From NCBI GenBank assembly GCA_964581385.1, contig CAZOOK010000052.1, positions 1 through 29,651 of the forward strand: a DNA stretch of 29,651 nt. Direction: 5' to 3'. Under the pieces are notes generated by a model. That model searched no databases. It was given only the letters and a program-made list of their open reading frames with translations, and was not told the DNA's origin. Positions 16,044 through 24,146 of this stretch are shown here, piece after piece. Both the position numbers and the translations under genes were made by a program. The stretch's first letter is position 1. Each line of letters begins with the position of its first letter. This DNA comes from CAZOOK01 sp964581385. GTDB lineage: Bacteria > Pseudomonadota > Gammaproteobacteria > Nevskiales > Nevskiaceae.

Positions 16044-16239
16044 AGCTGCGTCAATATTTCCACATCGCTCAGGTTGAGGGAGACGATATCTTCTGAACTG
16101 CCGTCACTGCCCGGACGGACCTGTCGGAGAAGCAGCTTGTCTTTGTACAGTGGCCATTTCCGGTAGTGGCGACAAGCGATCGCACCATCATTGCCGATCC
16201 GGTAAGGTCTCTTGGCTTTTCACTTTCAGGAGTAATGAA

Positions 16240-16836
16240 ATGAGGTACTTTCTATTAGGTTGCGTGTTGTCGGGTGCAATTGCGCTGCCCGCGATAGCCG
16301 CTTTGACGCAGGGCGACAGCGCACCCGATTTCACGGCGCCGGCCTCGCTTGCCGGCAAGACTTTCACCTTCTCTCTCAAACAAGCGTTGCAGAAAGGCCC
16401 CGTGGTGGTCTACTTCTATCCATCGGCATTTACCGGCGGGTGCAATCTCCAGGCACACACCTTCGCGGTGAACTACGACAAGTTCATCGCTGCCGGCGCC
16501 ACCATCATCGGCGTGTCTCTCGACAGCATTGCCAGACTCAATGACTTCTCCGCAGATCCGCATTATTGCGCGGGAAAGATTCCTGTCGCCTCCGATGCAG
16601 GCGGCAACATCGCCAAGTCCTTCGATCTCACGATAAAGGATGCGGTGGCGGGTAAGAAAGATACGCGCGGCGTCGAAATCGATCACGGCTTTGCCGAACG
16701 CACGACCTTCATCGTTACCTCCGATGGCAAAATAGCGGCGAGCCTAGGTGGCCTTGCTCCCACTGACAATGTTGATCGATCTCTGCAAGCGGTGCAGCAA
16801 CTGGCGGCCGCTCGGCGGTCACCAAAGACGCCGTGA
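16240..16836 (+). CDS. Exported peroxiredoxin (AhpC/TSA family)
   Basis: 198 residues. ATG 16240 has AGGAG at 8-nt spacing; the longer frame starting with GTG at 16150 is rejected. A signal peptide (MRYFLLGCVLSGAIALPAIA) precedes the mature thioredoxin-like fold. The segment PVVVYFYPSAFTGGCNLQAHTF carries the peroxidatic Cys in the usual loop, preceded by Pro/Thr-type residues and followed by Phe. A second Cys in DPHYCAGKIPV could be the resolving residue. It should reduce hydroperoxides in the periplasm, with electrons from a thiol system not encoded nearby. Confidence 0.88.
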   Translation: MRYFLLGCVLSGAIALPAIAALTQGDSAPDFTAPASLAGKTFTFSLKQALQKGPVVVYFYPSAFTGGCNLQAHTFAVNYDKFIAAGATIIGVSLDSIARLNDFSADPHYCAGKIPVASDAGGNIAKSFDLTIKDAVAGKKDTRGVEIDHGFAERTTFIVTSDGKIAASLGGLAPTDNVDRSLQAVQQLAAARRSPKTP

Positions 16837-17134
16837 AGGCGCAACGACTCCGACCGCATCGCACAAATCTGATTACGTGTGCTTCAGTGTTCGCTGTTCA
16901 AGGGATTTGGCGAAGCTTCCGGCCCCGTCTCCTATCTCTGTACGCACATCAAACTGTCATTTTTTAGCGCTACCTTGAACTCAGCTGCCGGCGGCTGACT
17001 CCGCACCAACCGCGGGTAGGGTTAACGGTGTCGTTGAGTTGGCTCCCGGCAGCACCACTGGGGAATGTGTTCGCACCATGGCCGTGTTGCGGAGTGGTTA
17101 TAACGCCGCCGCCGAGCCTGAGGGTCACGTGCCC

Positions 17135-17148
17135 TTGACCTGAATCAA
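17135..17148. promoter_or_regulatory. FNR/ANR/DNR-like box upstream of the GspE/PulE gene
   Basis: TTGACCTGAATCAA matches nine of the ten defined positions of TTGAT-N4-ATCAA. It lies 67 bp upstream of the GTG start, in the 378-bp gap between the peroxiredoxin and GspE genes. Apart from this box I see no gene or hairpin in that gap. Confidence 0.6.
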
Positions 17149-17214
17149 TGCATATGTTGTTCAGGTATGTTAGAAATTGATGTCCCGTAAGCCCGCTCCG
17201 GGCGAGGCGATCGC

Positions 17215-19704
17215 GTGCACGCTCAAGTCGAGTTGGAAGCACCTTTCAATTGGCCGGCACCGCCATTTTTTCATGCTGCCCCAGGCGACTTAACCCCGAA
17301 CCGGGAGTGCCAGGTCGAGTTTGTCACCGGTCGCAAGATGGCGGCTAAGCTGTTGAGATTCGAACCAGAGTTGAATTTCGTCGCCGTACAGGTTCCCGGC
17401 CAGCCCGGCCCGGAAGGACTCGACCTGCAGAATGTCCGTCTCATCAAGCTCGTCGCGAAGAACGCTTTCGTGCACCACGTATCAGCGATCCTAGGGGTTG
17501 GCGCGAGTGAAGCCGAAGTGCCGATCGAAAAAGATTTCGTGGTCAGTTTTCGCGACAAGCAAAAAAAGCTGAGAGGCAAGACGCGGGGGTTCATCAGAAA
17601 CGAAGCGGGCGTGTTCCTGTTTTTGCTCGCCGACGATCCCAGTCTGACGACCAGTTGCTTCATTCCGGCGCAACAAGTGGCGGACGTTCAGATCGGGCCG
17701 ATGCTGGGCGAAGTGCTGACCGGAAAAAAACTGGTCAGCGACGAGGCGCTTTCGGCGGCACTCAGCAAACAGGCGGCGCTGCGCCAGGAGCAGCTTGGCA
17801 AGCAACTCATTGATCGCGCGATCGTATCGGCGGAGGAACTCAAGCAGGCGCTGCAAAAACAGCGGCAACTCCCACGAAAGATGCGACTGGGCGAGATTCT
17901 GATCGAAGAAGGAGTGATCACCCCCGAGCAACTCGCGGAAGCACTGAGCATCCAGGCGGAACGCCGCGGGCGCAGGCTGGGCGACATACTCATCGATATG
18001 GGCATCGTCACGCCGCGGTTGGTCCAGATGGTGCTGTCGGACAAGCTCGGAATTCCCTACGTTAATGTGCGTGAGTTCAAGATTGATCCGACCGTTCTCG
18101 ATCTGCTGAGCGCGCACTTGGCGATCAAAGATCAGGTACTGCCGTTGCTGCTCATAGGCACATCCCTGGTGGTGGCGGTCGAAAGTCCCCTGAGTCTGGG
18201 TTTTTCGCAGGACGTGAGGTTCGCCACCGGCTTGGCCATAACGCCGGTAATGGCTAATCCTGAGGATCTCAAACTGAGAATCCTCAAAGAGTATTCAAGC
18301 TACGACAGACCGCACCCCGAGTTCGAACCGAGTTCAGCGCGTCCCGCGTCGGCTCAAGCGGGCGACGGGACTCCCGGTGATCTTTCGCAGGTTCGGGTCG
18401 AAGAACTGACGATGGAACTCGCCAAGGGCGACGCCCTCTCCTACCACCCCGCCAAGGACAAGGAAGAAGACCTGAATGTGACCGATAACGCCCTGGTCAG
18501 GCTGGTCAACAAAATCATCATCGAAGCGCATGCACAAGGTGCATCTGATATCCACATCGAGGCCAATCCGGGCACAAGCGCAACTCGCATACGCTTCCGC
18601 AAGGACGGCGAACTCGAGGACTACCTGGAGCTTCGGTCGTCCTATCGAAACGCCCTGGTTTCGCGCCTCAAGATCATGGCCGGTCTGGACATTGCGGAGC
18701 ATCGGCACGGTCAGGATGGCAAGATCAATTTCGCCAGGTTCGGTCCGCTGCCGATCGAACTGCGCGTCGCGGTGGTGCCGACCTCGAATGGGCTCGAGGA
18801 TATCGTCATGCGCATACTTGGCGGGGTCGAACCGCTGCCCATCGACAAGCTCGGCCTGTGTGAGCGCGACCTCGAGGAACTCAAGCGGATGGTCACGCGC
18901 AGCTATGGTCTGATCCTAGTGTGTGGACCGACGGGTTCCGGCAAAACCACCACGCTACATTCCGTACTGCACCACATCAACCGGCCCGACATCAAGATCT
19001 GGACCGCTGAGGACCCGGTGGAAATCACCCAGCCCGGACTACGCCAGGTGCAGATCAACAGCCGCATCGATTGGACTTTTGCGAACGCCATGCGCGCTTT
19101 CCTCCGAGCTGACCCGGATGTGATTATGGTCGGCGAAATGCGCGATCCGGAGACGACCAAGATCGGCATCGAGGCATCGCTGACCGGCCATCTGGTGTTT
19201 TCCACCCTGCATACCAATAGCGCCGCTGAGAGCGTGGTGCGCCTGCTCGAATTCGGCATGGACCCATTCAATTTCGCAGACGCATTGATTGGCATCCTGT
19301 CGCAACGGCTGGCGCGCAAGCTGTGTCCGAAATGCAAACGGTCGCACCCCGCCAGCGAAAACGAGATTTCCGACTTGCTTGCAGAATACTGTGCGGGGTC
19401 GAAGCTCGAACCAGCGACCGTGCTCGCCCAATGGCGCACAACATTCGGGAACAGTGGCCAGATCCTGTTGTATGAAGCGGTAGGCTGCAAGGAATGCAAG
19501 AACGGTTACCGCGGCCGCACTGGCATCTACGAGCTGTTGAGCAGCAATTCCGAAGTCAAACATCTGATCCGTATCCGCGGTACGGTGCCGCAGATTGTCG
19601 ACGCGGCGCAGGCGGGTGGCCTGCGACTGCTGCGGCAGGACGCTATCGAAAAAGTGCTGGGTGGCTTACTCGACCTGATCTGCGCAAGGTCCGTCGCGAA
19701 CTGA
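17215..19704 (+). CDS. GspE/PulE/PilB-family secretion or pilus ATPase with extended N-terminus
   Basis: 829 residues. The N-terminal about 170 residues form an unusual double beta-type region (RECQVEFVTGRKMAAKLLRF; KDFVVSFRDKQKKLRGKTRGF), PilZ-like in pattern. Next come MshEN/GspE-N repeats (LGKQLIDRAIVSAEELKQAL, LGEILIEEGVITPEQLAEAL, LGDILIDMGIVTP), which often bind cyclic-di-GMP. The catalytic core has Walker A GPTGSGKT (571-578), Asp box EDPVEI, Walker B DPDVIMVGEMRDPE (from 633), His box STLHTN and the zinc tetracysteine CPKC...CKEC (704, 758). The GTG start has a GAGG ribosome binding site. No pilC, pilD or gsp genes are adjacent, so it is an orphan ATPase. The cyclic-di-GMP genes next door and the MshEN repeats hint at cyclic-di-GMP control. 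Confidence 0.92.
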   Translation: MHAQVELEAPFNWPAPPFFHAAPGDLTPNRECQVEFVTGRKMAAKLLRFEPELNFVAVQVPGQPGPEGLDLQNVRLIKLVAKNAFVHHVSAILGVGASEAEVPIEKDFVVSFRDKQKKLRGKTRGFIRNEAGVFLFLLADDPSLTTSCFIPAQQVADVQIGPMLGEVLTGKKLVSDEALSAALSKQAALRQEQLGKQLIDRAIVSAEELKQALQKQRQLPRKMRLGEILIEEGVITPEQLAEALSIQAERRGRRLGDILIDMGIVTPRLVQMVLSDKLGIPYVNVREFKIDPTVLDLLSAHLAIKDQVLPLLLIGTSLVVAVESPLSLGFSQDVRFATGLAITPVMANPEDLKLRILKEYSSYDRPHPEFEPSSARPASAQAGDGTPGDLSQVRVEELTMELAKGDALSYHPAKDKEEDLNVTDNALVRLVNKIIIEAHAQGASDIHIEANPGTSATRIRFRKDGELEDYLELRSSYRNALVSRLKIMAGLDIAEHRHGQDGKINFARFGPLPIELRVAVVPTSNGLEDIVMRILGGVEPLPIDKLGLCERDLEELKRMVTRSYGLILVCGPTGSGKTTTLHSVLHHINRPDIKIWTAEDPVEITQPGLRQVQINSRIDWTFANAMRAFLRADPDVIMVGEMRDPETTKIGIEASLTGHLVFSTLHTNSAAESVVRLLEFGMDPFNFADALIGILSQRLARKLCPKCKRSHPASENEISDLLAEYCAGSKLEPATVLAQWRTTFGNSGQILLYEAVGCKECKNGYRGRTGIYELLSSNSEVKHLIRIRGTVPQIVDAAQAGGLRLLRQDAIEKVLGGLLDLICARSVAN

Positions 19705-19734
19705 AAAAAGCCGCTGACGCGCGAGGAATCCGTC

Positions 19735-19990
19735 TTAATCCGCATTATTCATGAAGCGGATCGAGCGATGGCCGTCGCCGAGGCATGTGGAGTGCCGGGC
19801 TGGAGCGAGTCCCATGGTTGTTCCATGGGACGAGTGAAGCCCGGTGCGCCACACGCCGCAGGCAGGCCAGCGCCGATCCAGCTCGAGAATTCCCATGACG
19901 AAATGTCGTCAATGCGCTCGCCTGCGAATATCACTTCCGATAAGTCATGGCGCGGGATTCTCCGGCGGCTTCATGAATAATGCGGGTTAA
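19735..19990. mobile_element. MITE-like non-autonomous element with 19-bp terminal inverted repeats and TTAA duplication
   Basis: Left terminal repeat TCCGCATTATTCATGAAGC (19739-19757) and right terminal repeat GCTTCATGAATAATGCGGG (19968-19986) are inverted copies differing only at the outermost base. Each is flanked by TTAA (19735-19738 and 19987-19990), the target duplication expected of IS1380-type and piggyBac-like transposition. The 248-bp element holds no ORF of note but has a long internal hairpin. The right TTAA supplies the TAA stop of the HD-GYP gene, so insertion left that protein unchanged. No transposase is in the window; the family attribution is inference. Confidence 0.8.
19787..19852. 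repeat. Long bulged hairpin inside the MITE-like element
   Basis: Inner stem GTCCCATGG / CCATGGGAC (19809-19817 with 19823-19831) closes a TTGTT loop. An outer stem CCGGGCT / AGCCCGG (19795-19801 with 19838-19844) lies beyond an internal loop, and GTGG/CCAC adds a further outer pair. It sits between the convergent GspE and HD-GYP genes. It may act as a bidirectional terminator or as a structured RNA. Confidence 0.75.
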
Positions 19991-21588
19991 TCCGCAATCT
20001 TGAATCCGCGCTCGCGGAACAGCTTCAGGCAGGCGTCCACGACGTCGGTGTCGAACTGTGTACCGCGATTCCTATCGATCTCTTCCAATGCAGTGTCCAC
20101 GCCTTTGCTCTGACGATACGGGCGGTGGGAACTCATAGCCTCGACCACATCCGCCACAGCGAGAATCTTCGCTTCCGGCAGGATCTGCTCAGCCTTGAGA
20201 CCGCGCGGATAGCCTTTGCCGTCCAGACGCTCGTGATGCTGGCGGATGATCTCGCTTACGGGCCAAGCGAAATCGATATTTTTTACGATCTGGAAGCCGG
20301 CTTCGGCGTGGGTCTTGATCAGCTCGAATTCTATAGACGACAGCTTGCCGGGCTTGGACAGAATTTCCGCGGGGACATTGATCTTGCCGATATCGTGAAT
20401 GCTTGCCGCCAGCTCCAGTTCGCGCACCGTGTCATCGGCGAGACCCATTTCCTTTGCGATGGCCGTGGCGATGAGGGCAACGCGTCGCTGGTGGCCGGCC
20501 GTGTATGGATCCCGTGTTTCGACGGTGGCGGCGAGTGCCTGCACCGTGCCTTCCATGCTGCGCTCCAGCCTGAGCAGCCCTCGTGCGTAGGAATTTGCGG
20601 TGCGCAACGAAGTGATACCAAAAGAGAGATCAGCGGACATTTCCAGAAGGAGGGCTAGCTCGTCGGCGTCGAAAGCGTCAGGTTCCACCGCATAAATGAC
20701 CATGACCCCAAACGCACCACTCGGTCCCGAGAGGGGCAGCGACAAACCGGACTTATAACCAGACTTTTCAGCATTTTCGCGCCAGGGAATCATGTCGTGA
20801 CTAAGCTCAATGTCCCTCACGATCTGTGGAGTTCCGCTGCGGATGCAGCGTCCCGTGGGCCCGCGGCCCCGTTCGGTGTTCGCGCAGGTGATGCGCAAGC
20901 CCTGAATGAAATTCTCGTTCACCCCCGTCCAGGCAACCGGTCGAACCGACCTTTCGTTGTCTGACTCCACCATACCCACCCACGCCGCGGGGTAGCCACC
21001 GCTCGCGACGATCGTGCGGCACATTTCCTGCCCAAGTTGCTCTTCCAACGTTGCATGAACCACCACCGAACTACAGGCACTCAGCGTCTTCAGCGCGCGG
21101 TTCACGCGGTGCAAGGCAAGCTCCTGCGCGTTGCGAGCCGAAACGGCCCGCACGATTGCCGTAATCCCGATCGGACTGCCGTGACTATCGCAAATGTGCG
21201 AAAGAGCAAGGCTGAAGTCGAAGCGCGATCCGTCCTTGCGCACTGCAACTCCTTCGTCGCTGCCAATGGACTCCCCCACGCTCAGCCGTTGAATCCGTGC
21301 GGCCACTTGCGCTTGATCCTCTGTGGGAAGAAGCATGGCGACCGGCTGCCCGATCGCCTCATCGCGGGAGTACCCAAACAACTGCTCCGCCGCCCGATTC
21401 CAGTCGGTGATAATGCCTTCAAGCGTTGCCCCCCTGATGGTGTCGTTGGATCCTTCGACCATGGCGGCCAGTCGCGCGCGCGCAGCCTGTGCAGTGGTGC
21501 GCTCGGTAATATCGCGCAGGTTCACAACGATGCCGGCGACAGCCGGATCGTGCAGCAGGTTGCGGGCCACCGAATCGAACAATCGCAA
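19987..21588 (-). CDS. PAS-GAF-HD-GYP portion of a broken cyclic-di-GMP signalling protein (3' part)
   Basis: The frame continues without shift from the gene at 21640-23481, separated only by an in-frame TAA (21640-21642). The first visible residues (RWYRRKDSTLRLFDSVARN) are the middle of a PAS domain, so this is the second half of one gene. It contains the end of that PAS (NLRDITERT), another PAS (GIITDWNRAAEQLFGYSRDEAIG), a GAF domain (about 180-330) and an HD-GYP domain. The HD-GYP has HDIGK (His398) and HHERLDGKGYP (from 451), both intact, so the phosphodiesterase residues for cyclic-di-GMP are kept. Translation alone would need the TTG at 21588 or another weak start. Its stop codon lies inside the TTAA of the MITE insertion. 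Confidence 0.8.
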   Translation of the reverse strand: MRLFDSVARNLLHDPAVAGIVVNLRDITERTTAQAARARLAAMVEGSNDTIRGATLEGIITDWNRAAEQLFGYSRDEAIGQPVAMLLPTEDQAQVAARIQRLSVGESIGSDEGVAVRKDGSRFDFSLALSHICDSHGSPIGITAIVRAVSARNAQELALHRVNRALKTLSACSSVVVHATLEEQLGQEMCRTIVASGGYPAAWVGMVESDNERSVRPVAWTGVNENFIQGLRITCANTERGRGPTGRCIRSGTPQIVRDIELSHDMIPWRENAEKSGYKSGLSLPLSGPSGAFGVMVIYAVEPDAFDADELALLLEMSADLSFGITSLRTANSYARGLLRLERSMEGTVQALAATVETRDPYTAGHQRRVALIATAIAKEMGLADDTVRELELAASIHDIGKINVPAEILSKPGKLSSIEFELIKTHAEAGFQIVKNIDFAWPVSEIIRQHHERLDGKGYPRGLKAEQILPEAKILAVADVVEAMSSHRPYRQSKGVDTALEEIDRNRGTQFDTDVVDACLKLFRERGFKIAD

Positions 21589-21639
21589 GGTGCTGTCCTT
21601 GCGCCGGTACCACCGCTCGTTGCGTTGGATCCCATCCGG

Positions 21640-23481
21640 TTACTGAACCAACTCCGTGAAGTTCACTTTGAAATCGTCCACGCTCGCGGGATCGACGAAG
21701 TCGAACACGCTTCGACCGAGTGTCTCTTCTGGTGAATAGCCCGTGATCACTTGCAGCGATGGACTGATGTAGGTCATCACCCCGCCCGCATCGGTGATCG
21801 CGATGACATCGGCGGCATTTTCGATCATGACGCGGAAGCGGCGCGCGCTTGCCAATACGGCAGCTTCTGCCCGCGCTTTGTCTTCACCAAGGCGCTTCTT
21901 GTCGGTAATGTCGATGTTGATGCCGGTGGCACGCAGCGCAACGCCATCCTGATCACGAAAGATCTTCCCGAACGAGCGGAACCAGCGCTCCGCACCGCCG
22001 GGCGTAGGCACGCGAAATTCGGCATCGAACCGTTCCACTTCACCACGCATGGCCGCGAGCTGCTTTTCGCGCACCGGAGCCCGGTCGTCGACGTGGACGC
22101 GGTCCAGCCACGTCGACAAGTCGGGATCCGGCTCGGTAACGTCCAGTGCGTATTGCTGCCGCAACCGCGAATCCCAGGTCATTTTCTGCGTCCGCAGATC
22201 CGCGTCCCATACGCCCGCAGCGGCGCCTTCCGTTGCCGACTGCAATCGTTCATGCGCGGCTTGCAGTGACTCCTCAGAGCGGCGTCTCTCGGTGACGTCG
22301 CGAGTGCTGAGAACCATGCCCTCAATGCCAGGCACGCCGAGCTGGTTCCGCGCCACGGACTCCGTATAGCGGACCGAGCCGTCTTTGTGGATGAGGCGCA
22401 GATCGAATCGCAGCGGTTCGTCCGGGCGAGCGATGATCGTTGCCAGGGCGCTTTGAGCTGCTGCAAGATCGGATGGGTCTACCACTTCGGACAAGTTGTG
22501 TCCGATGAGCTCTTTTGGTTCGTAGCCTCCAGCTTCGTAAATCGCAGGGCTGACGTAGCCGAAGGTGCCATCAGGGCGGATCACGCTGATCACGTCCGAA
22601 GCATTTTCGATCATGCTGCGAAAGCGCAGTTCGCTTTCGTTCAGAGCCCGCTCGACGCGGCGGCGATCGGTGATGTCGCGGATGTTGCATTGATAGACGC
22701 GCGTACCATCGACGTCGTACGCGTTGCTGACAAACTCGACTTCCAAAGTACCGCCATCGTTCCGTCGGAACGTCAGGTTTTCGTAGCGGACATAAGCGTG
22801 GTGCTCCAATTCGATAAAGGCCATCTTCGAGGCCTCTTTATCCACAAACAAGTCGATCTCCCACAGCATTTTTCCAAGCAACTCATCTCGGCTGTAGCCG
22901 ATGTGGTCGGTCAGAAACGGATTGGAGTCGATGATGGTGCCGGTCTGGCCATCAAGCATCAGGATGCCATCCTGGGCTGCCTCGAACAGGCGCCGGTAGC
23001 GCAGTTCGGATTTCCGAACCAATTTTTCGGCTGCCTTGCGCGCACGAATGCCTTGCTCCCGTAAAAGAGCGCGGCGCACTGCAGGCGCCAGCCGCGCCAG
23101 GTTGTCCTTGAGAACGCAGTCAGCGGCACCCGCCTTGAGCAGCTCAATCACCGCTTCCTCCTTAACGGCGCCCCCCGTCACCATCACCGCAGGAATCTCC
23201 GGATGGTGTTCACGTACGAATTTCAACGCCGTGGCGCCGTCGAAGTCCGGTAGCTTGTAGTCGAGCAGCACGATGTCGGGCGCGAACTCGTCGAGCGCAT
23301 GCTCGAATTCTTCGCGAGCGCCGACACGCTGCGCTGTAACGGTGATTCCGAGCTTGCGCAGTTCGTGCTGGACCGGCGCAGCGTCACTCGGATCGCTCTC
23401 GAACTGCAGCACACGAATGGAGGTCGCGGCGCGATGAAGTCCGAGTGGACCGGAATGTTCGATTAACTGATCGATATCCAT
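21640..23481 (-). CDS. Response regulator with multiple PAS domains (5' part of a nonsense-interrupted gene)
   Basis: 613 residues from ATG 23481. The N-terminal receiver domain has the phospho-acceptor in IVLLDYKLPDFDG (Asp74), then MVTGG and the Lys in CVLKDN. Four PAS domains follow, each ending in a DIT/DVT motif: about 160-275 (NIRDITDRRR), 280-405 (STRDVTERRR), 410-530 (INIDITDKKR), and a fourth that is cut after FTELVQ by TAA. Past the stop the frame resumes as PDGIQRNERWYRRKDSTL, the expected next part of the same PAS. The intact protein would be about 1165 residues, REC-PAS(x5)-GAF-HD-GYP: a two-component-controlled cyclic-di-GMP phosphodiesterase. CAA or CAG to TAA is the simplest lesion. 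Confidence 0.85.
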   Translation of the reverse strand: MDIDQLIEHSGPLGLHRAATSIRVLQFESDPSDAAPVQHELRKLGITVTAQRVGAREEFEHALDEFAPDIVLLDYKLPDFDGATALKFVREHHPEIPAVMVTGGAVKEEAVIELLKAGAADCVLKDNLARLAPAVRRALLREQGIRARKAAEKLVRKSELRYRRLFEAAQDGILMLDGQTGTIIDSNPFLTDHIGYSRDELLGKMLWEIDLFVDKEASKMAFIELEHHAYVRYENLTFRRNDGGTLEVEFVSNAYDVDGTRVYQCNIRDITDRRRVERALNESELRFRSMIENASDVISVIRPDGTFGYVSPAIYEAGGYEPKELIGHNLSEVVDPSDLAAAQSALATIIARPDEPLRFDLRLIHKDGSVRYTESVARNQLGVPGIEGMVLSTRDVTERRRSEESLQAAHERLQSATEGAAAGVWDADLRTQKMTWDSRLRQQYALDVTEPDPDLSTWLDRVHVDDRAPVREKQLAAMRGEVERFDAEFRVPTPGGAERWFRSFGKIFRDQDGVALRATGINIDITDKKRLGEDKARAEAAVLASARRFRVMIENAADVIAITDAGGVMTYISPSLQVITGYSPEETLGRSVFDFVDPASVDDFKVNFTELVQ

Positions 23482-23870
23482 ATCGCCCCTTGTGCAGCAA
23501 CGAGGCGCGGCTGATTCACTGGAGCGTTCGTTTTCTCAGGATATCGACGAAGGGATCGAACTCCACCGCCGCGGCGATGATGAATCCTTAACCGCCATCG
23601 ACGCCTCGGAAGCGCATCGCCATCGACACCGGACTCCGCCACAGGCGAATTGAGCAAGGCCGCGGGTGGCACGAAGACATTTCGGCAGTTCAGCGGAAGA
23701 CAATCAGACGATACGAGTTTCCTTTGCACTGTTCTGGCCTCCTGCCCGTGCTCATAAGAAACAAGTGCGAATAACGCGACCAAGCATTGCGGATGCACTA
23801 ACTGCCGAATGCCGGAAGAGTAGAATTAGCCCTGTGTTACGGAATCTAACAGCTTTCAACATCGACGGTG

Positions 23871-23884
23871 TTGACATGGATCAA
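23871..23884. promoter_or_regulatory. FNR/ANR/DNR-like box
   Basis: TTGACATGGATCAA matches nine of ten defined positions of TTGAT-N4-ATCAA. It lies about 390 bp upstream of the leftward response-regulator gene and 59 bp (start to start) from a second box. Confidence 0.5.
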
Positions 23885-23929
23885 TGGGGCTTCGGCGGGA
23901 GTCGGGGGGGACGCGGTTAATCCGCTCGC

Positions 23930-23943
23930 TTGATTTGGATCAG
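23930..23943. promoter_or_regulatory. FNR/ANR/DNR-like box
   Basis: TTGATTTGGATCAG matches nine of ten defined positions of the FNR consensus. It is the second of a close pair in a gene-less interval. Confidence 0.5.
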
Positions 23944-24146
23944 CACGGGGCTCGCGAATTCCGAGCGGGATTCAGTTTCCCCCGTTGCGGAATGGAGTGT
24001 TACTACGCTCGAAGTGCTGCCTCTGCCGGCGGCGCCTGCGCCCACTTACCGACATAGCAGCGGATCGGTTCCGCACCTGGAGCTATTTCTCTGATGCTCT
24101 CTGGCGCGCGATCGACGGCGATTTCCGGGATCAGACGGGCAGGCGG

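Larger units (their letters stand above)
23482..24146. other. 665-bp region without a supported gene, carrying two FNR-like boxes
   Basis: Short frames exist on both strands, but none has a recognised domain or good ribosome binding site. On the minus strand near 23520-23590 a translation reading FIIAAAVEFDPFVDIL looks like the end of a real protein and may be a gene remnant. Two FNR-type boxes at 23871 and 23930 have no intact gene at normal promoter distance. Confidence 0.45.

Noticed and set aside
16150..16239. Longer GTG-initiated version of the exported peroxiredoxin
   Set aside because: It would bury the signal peptide behind 30 polar residues; the ATG at 16240 has a clear AGGAG.
23912..23926. 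Second MITE end, because GGTTAATCCGC resembles the junction at the MITE right side
   Set aside because: Only the short TTAATCCGC flank is shared; the ATTATTCATGAAGC terminal repeat is absent.
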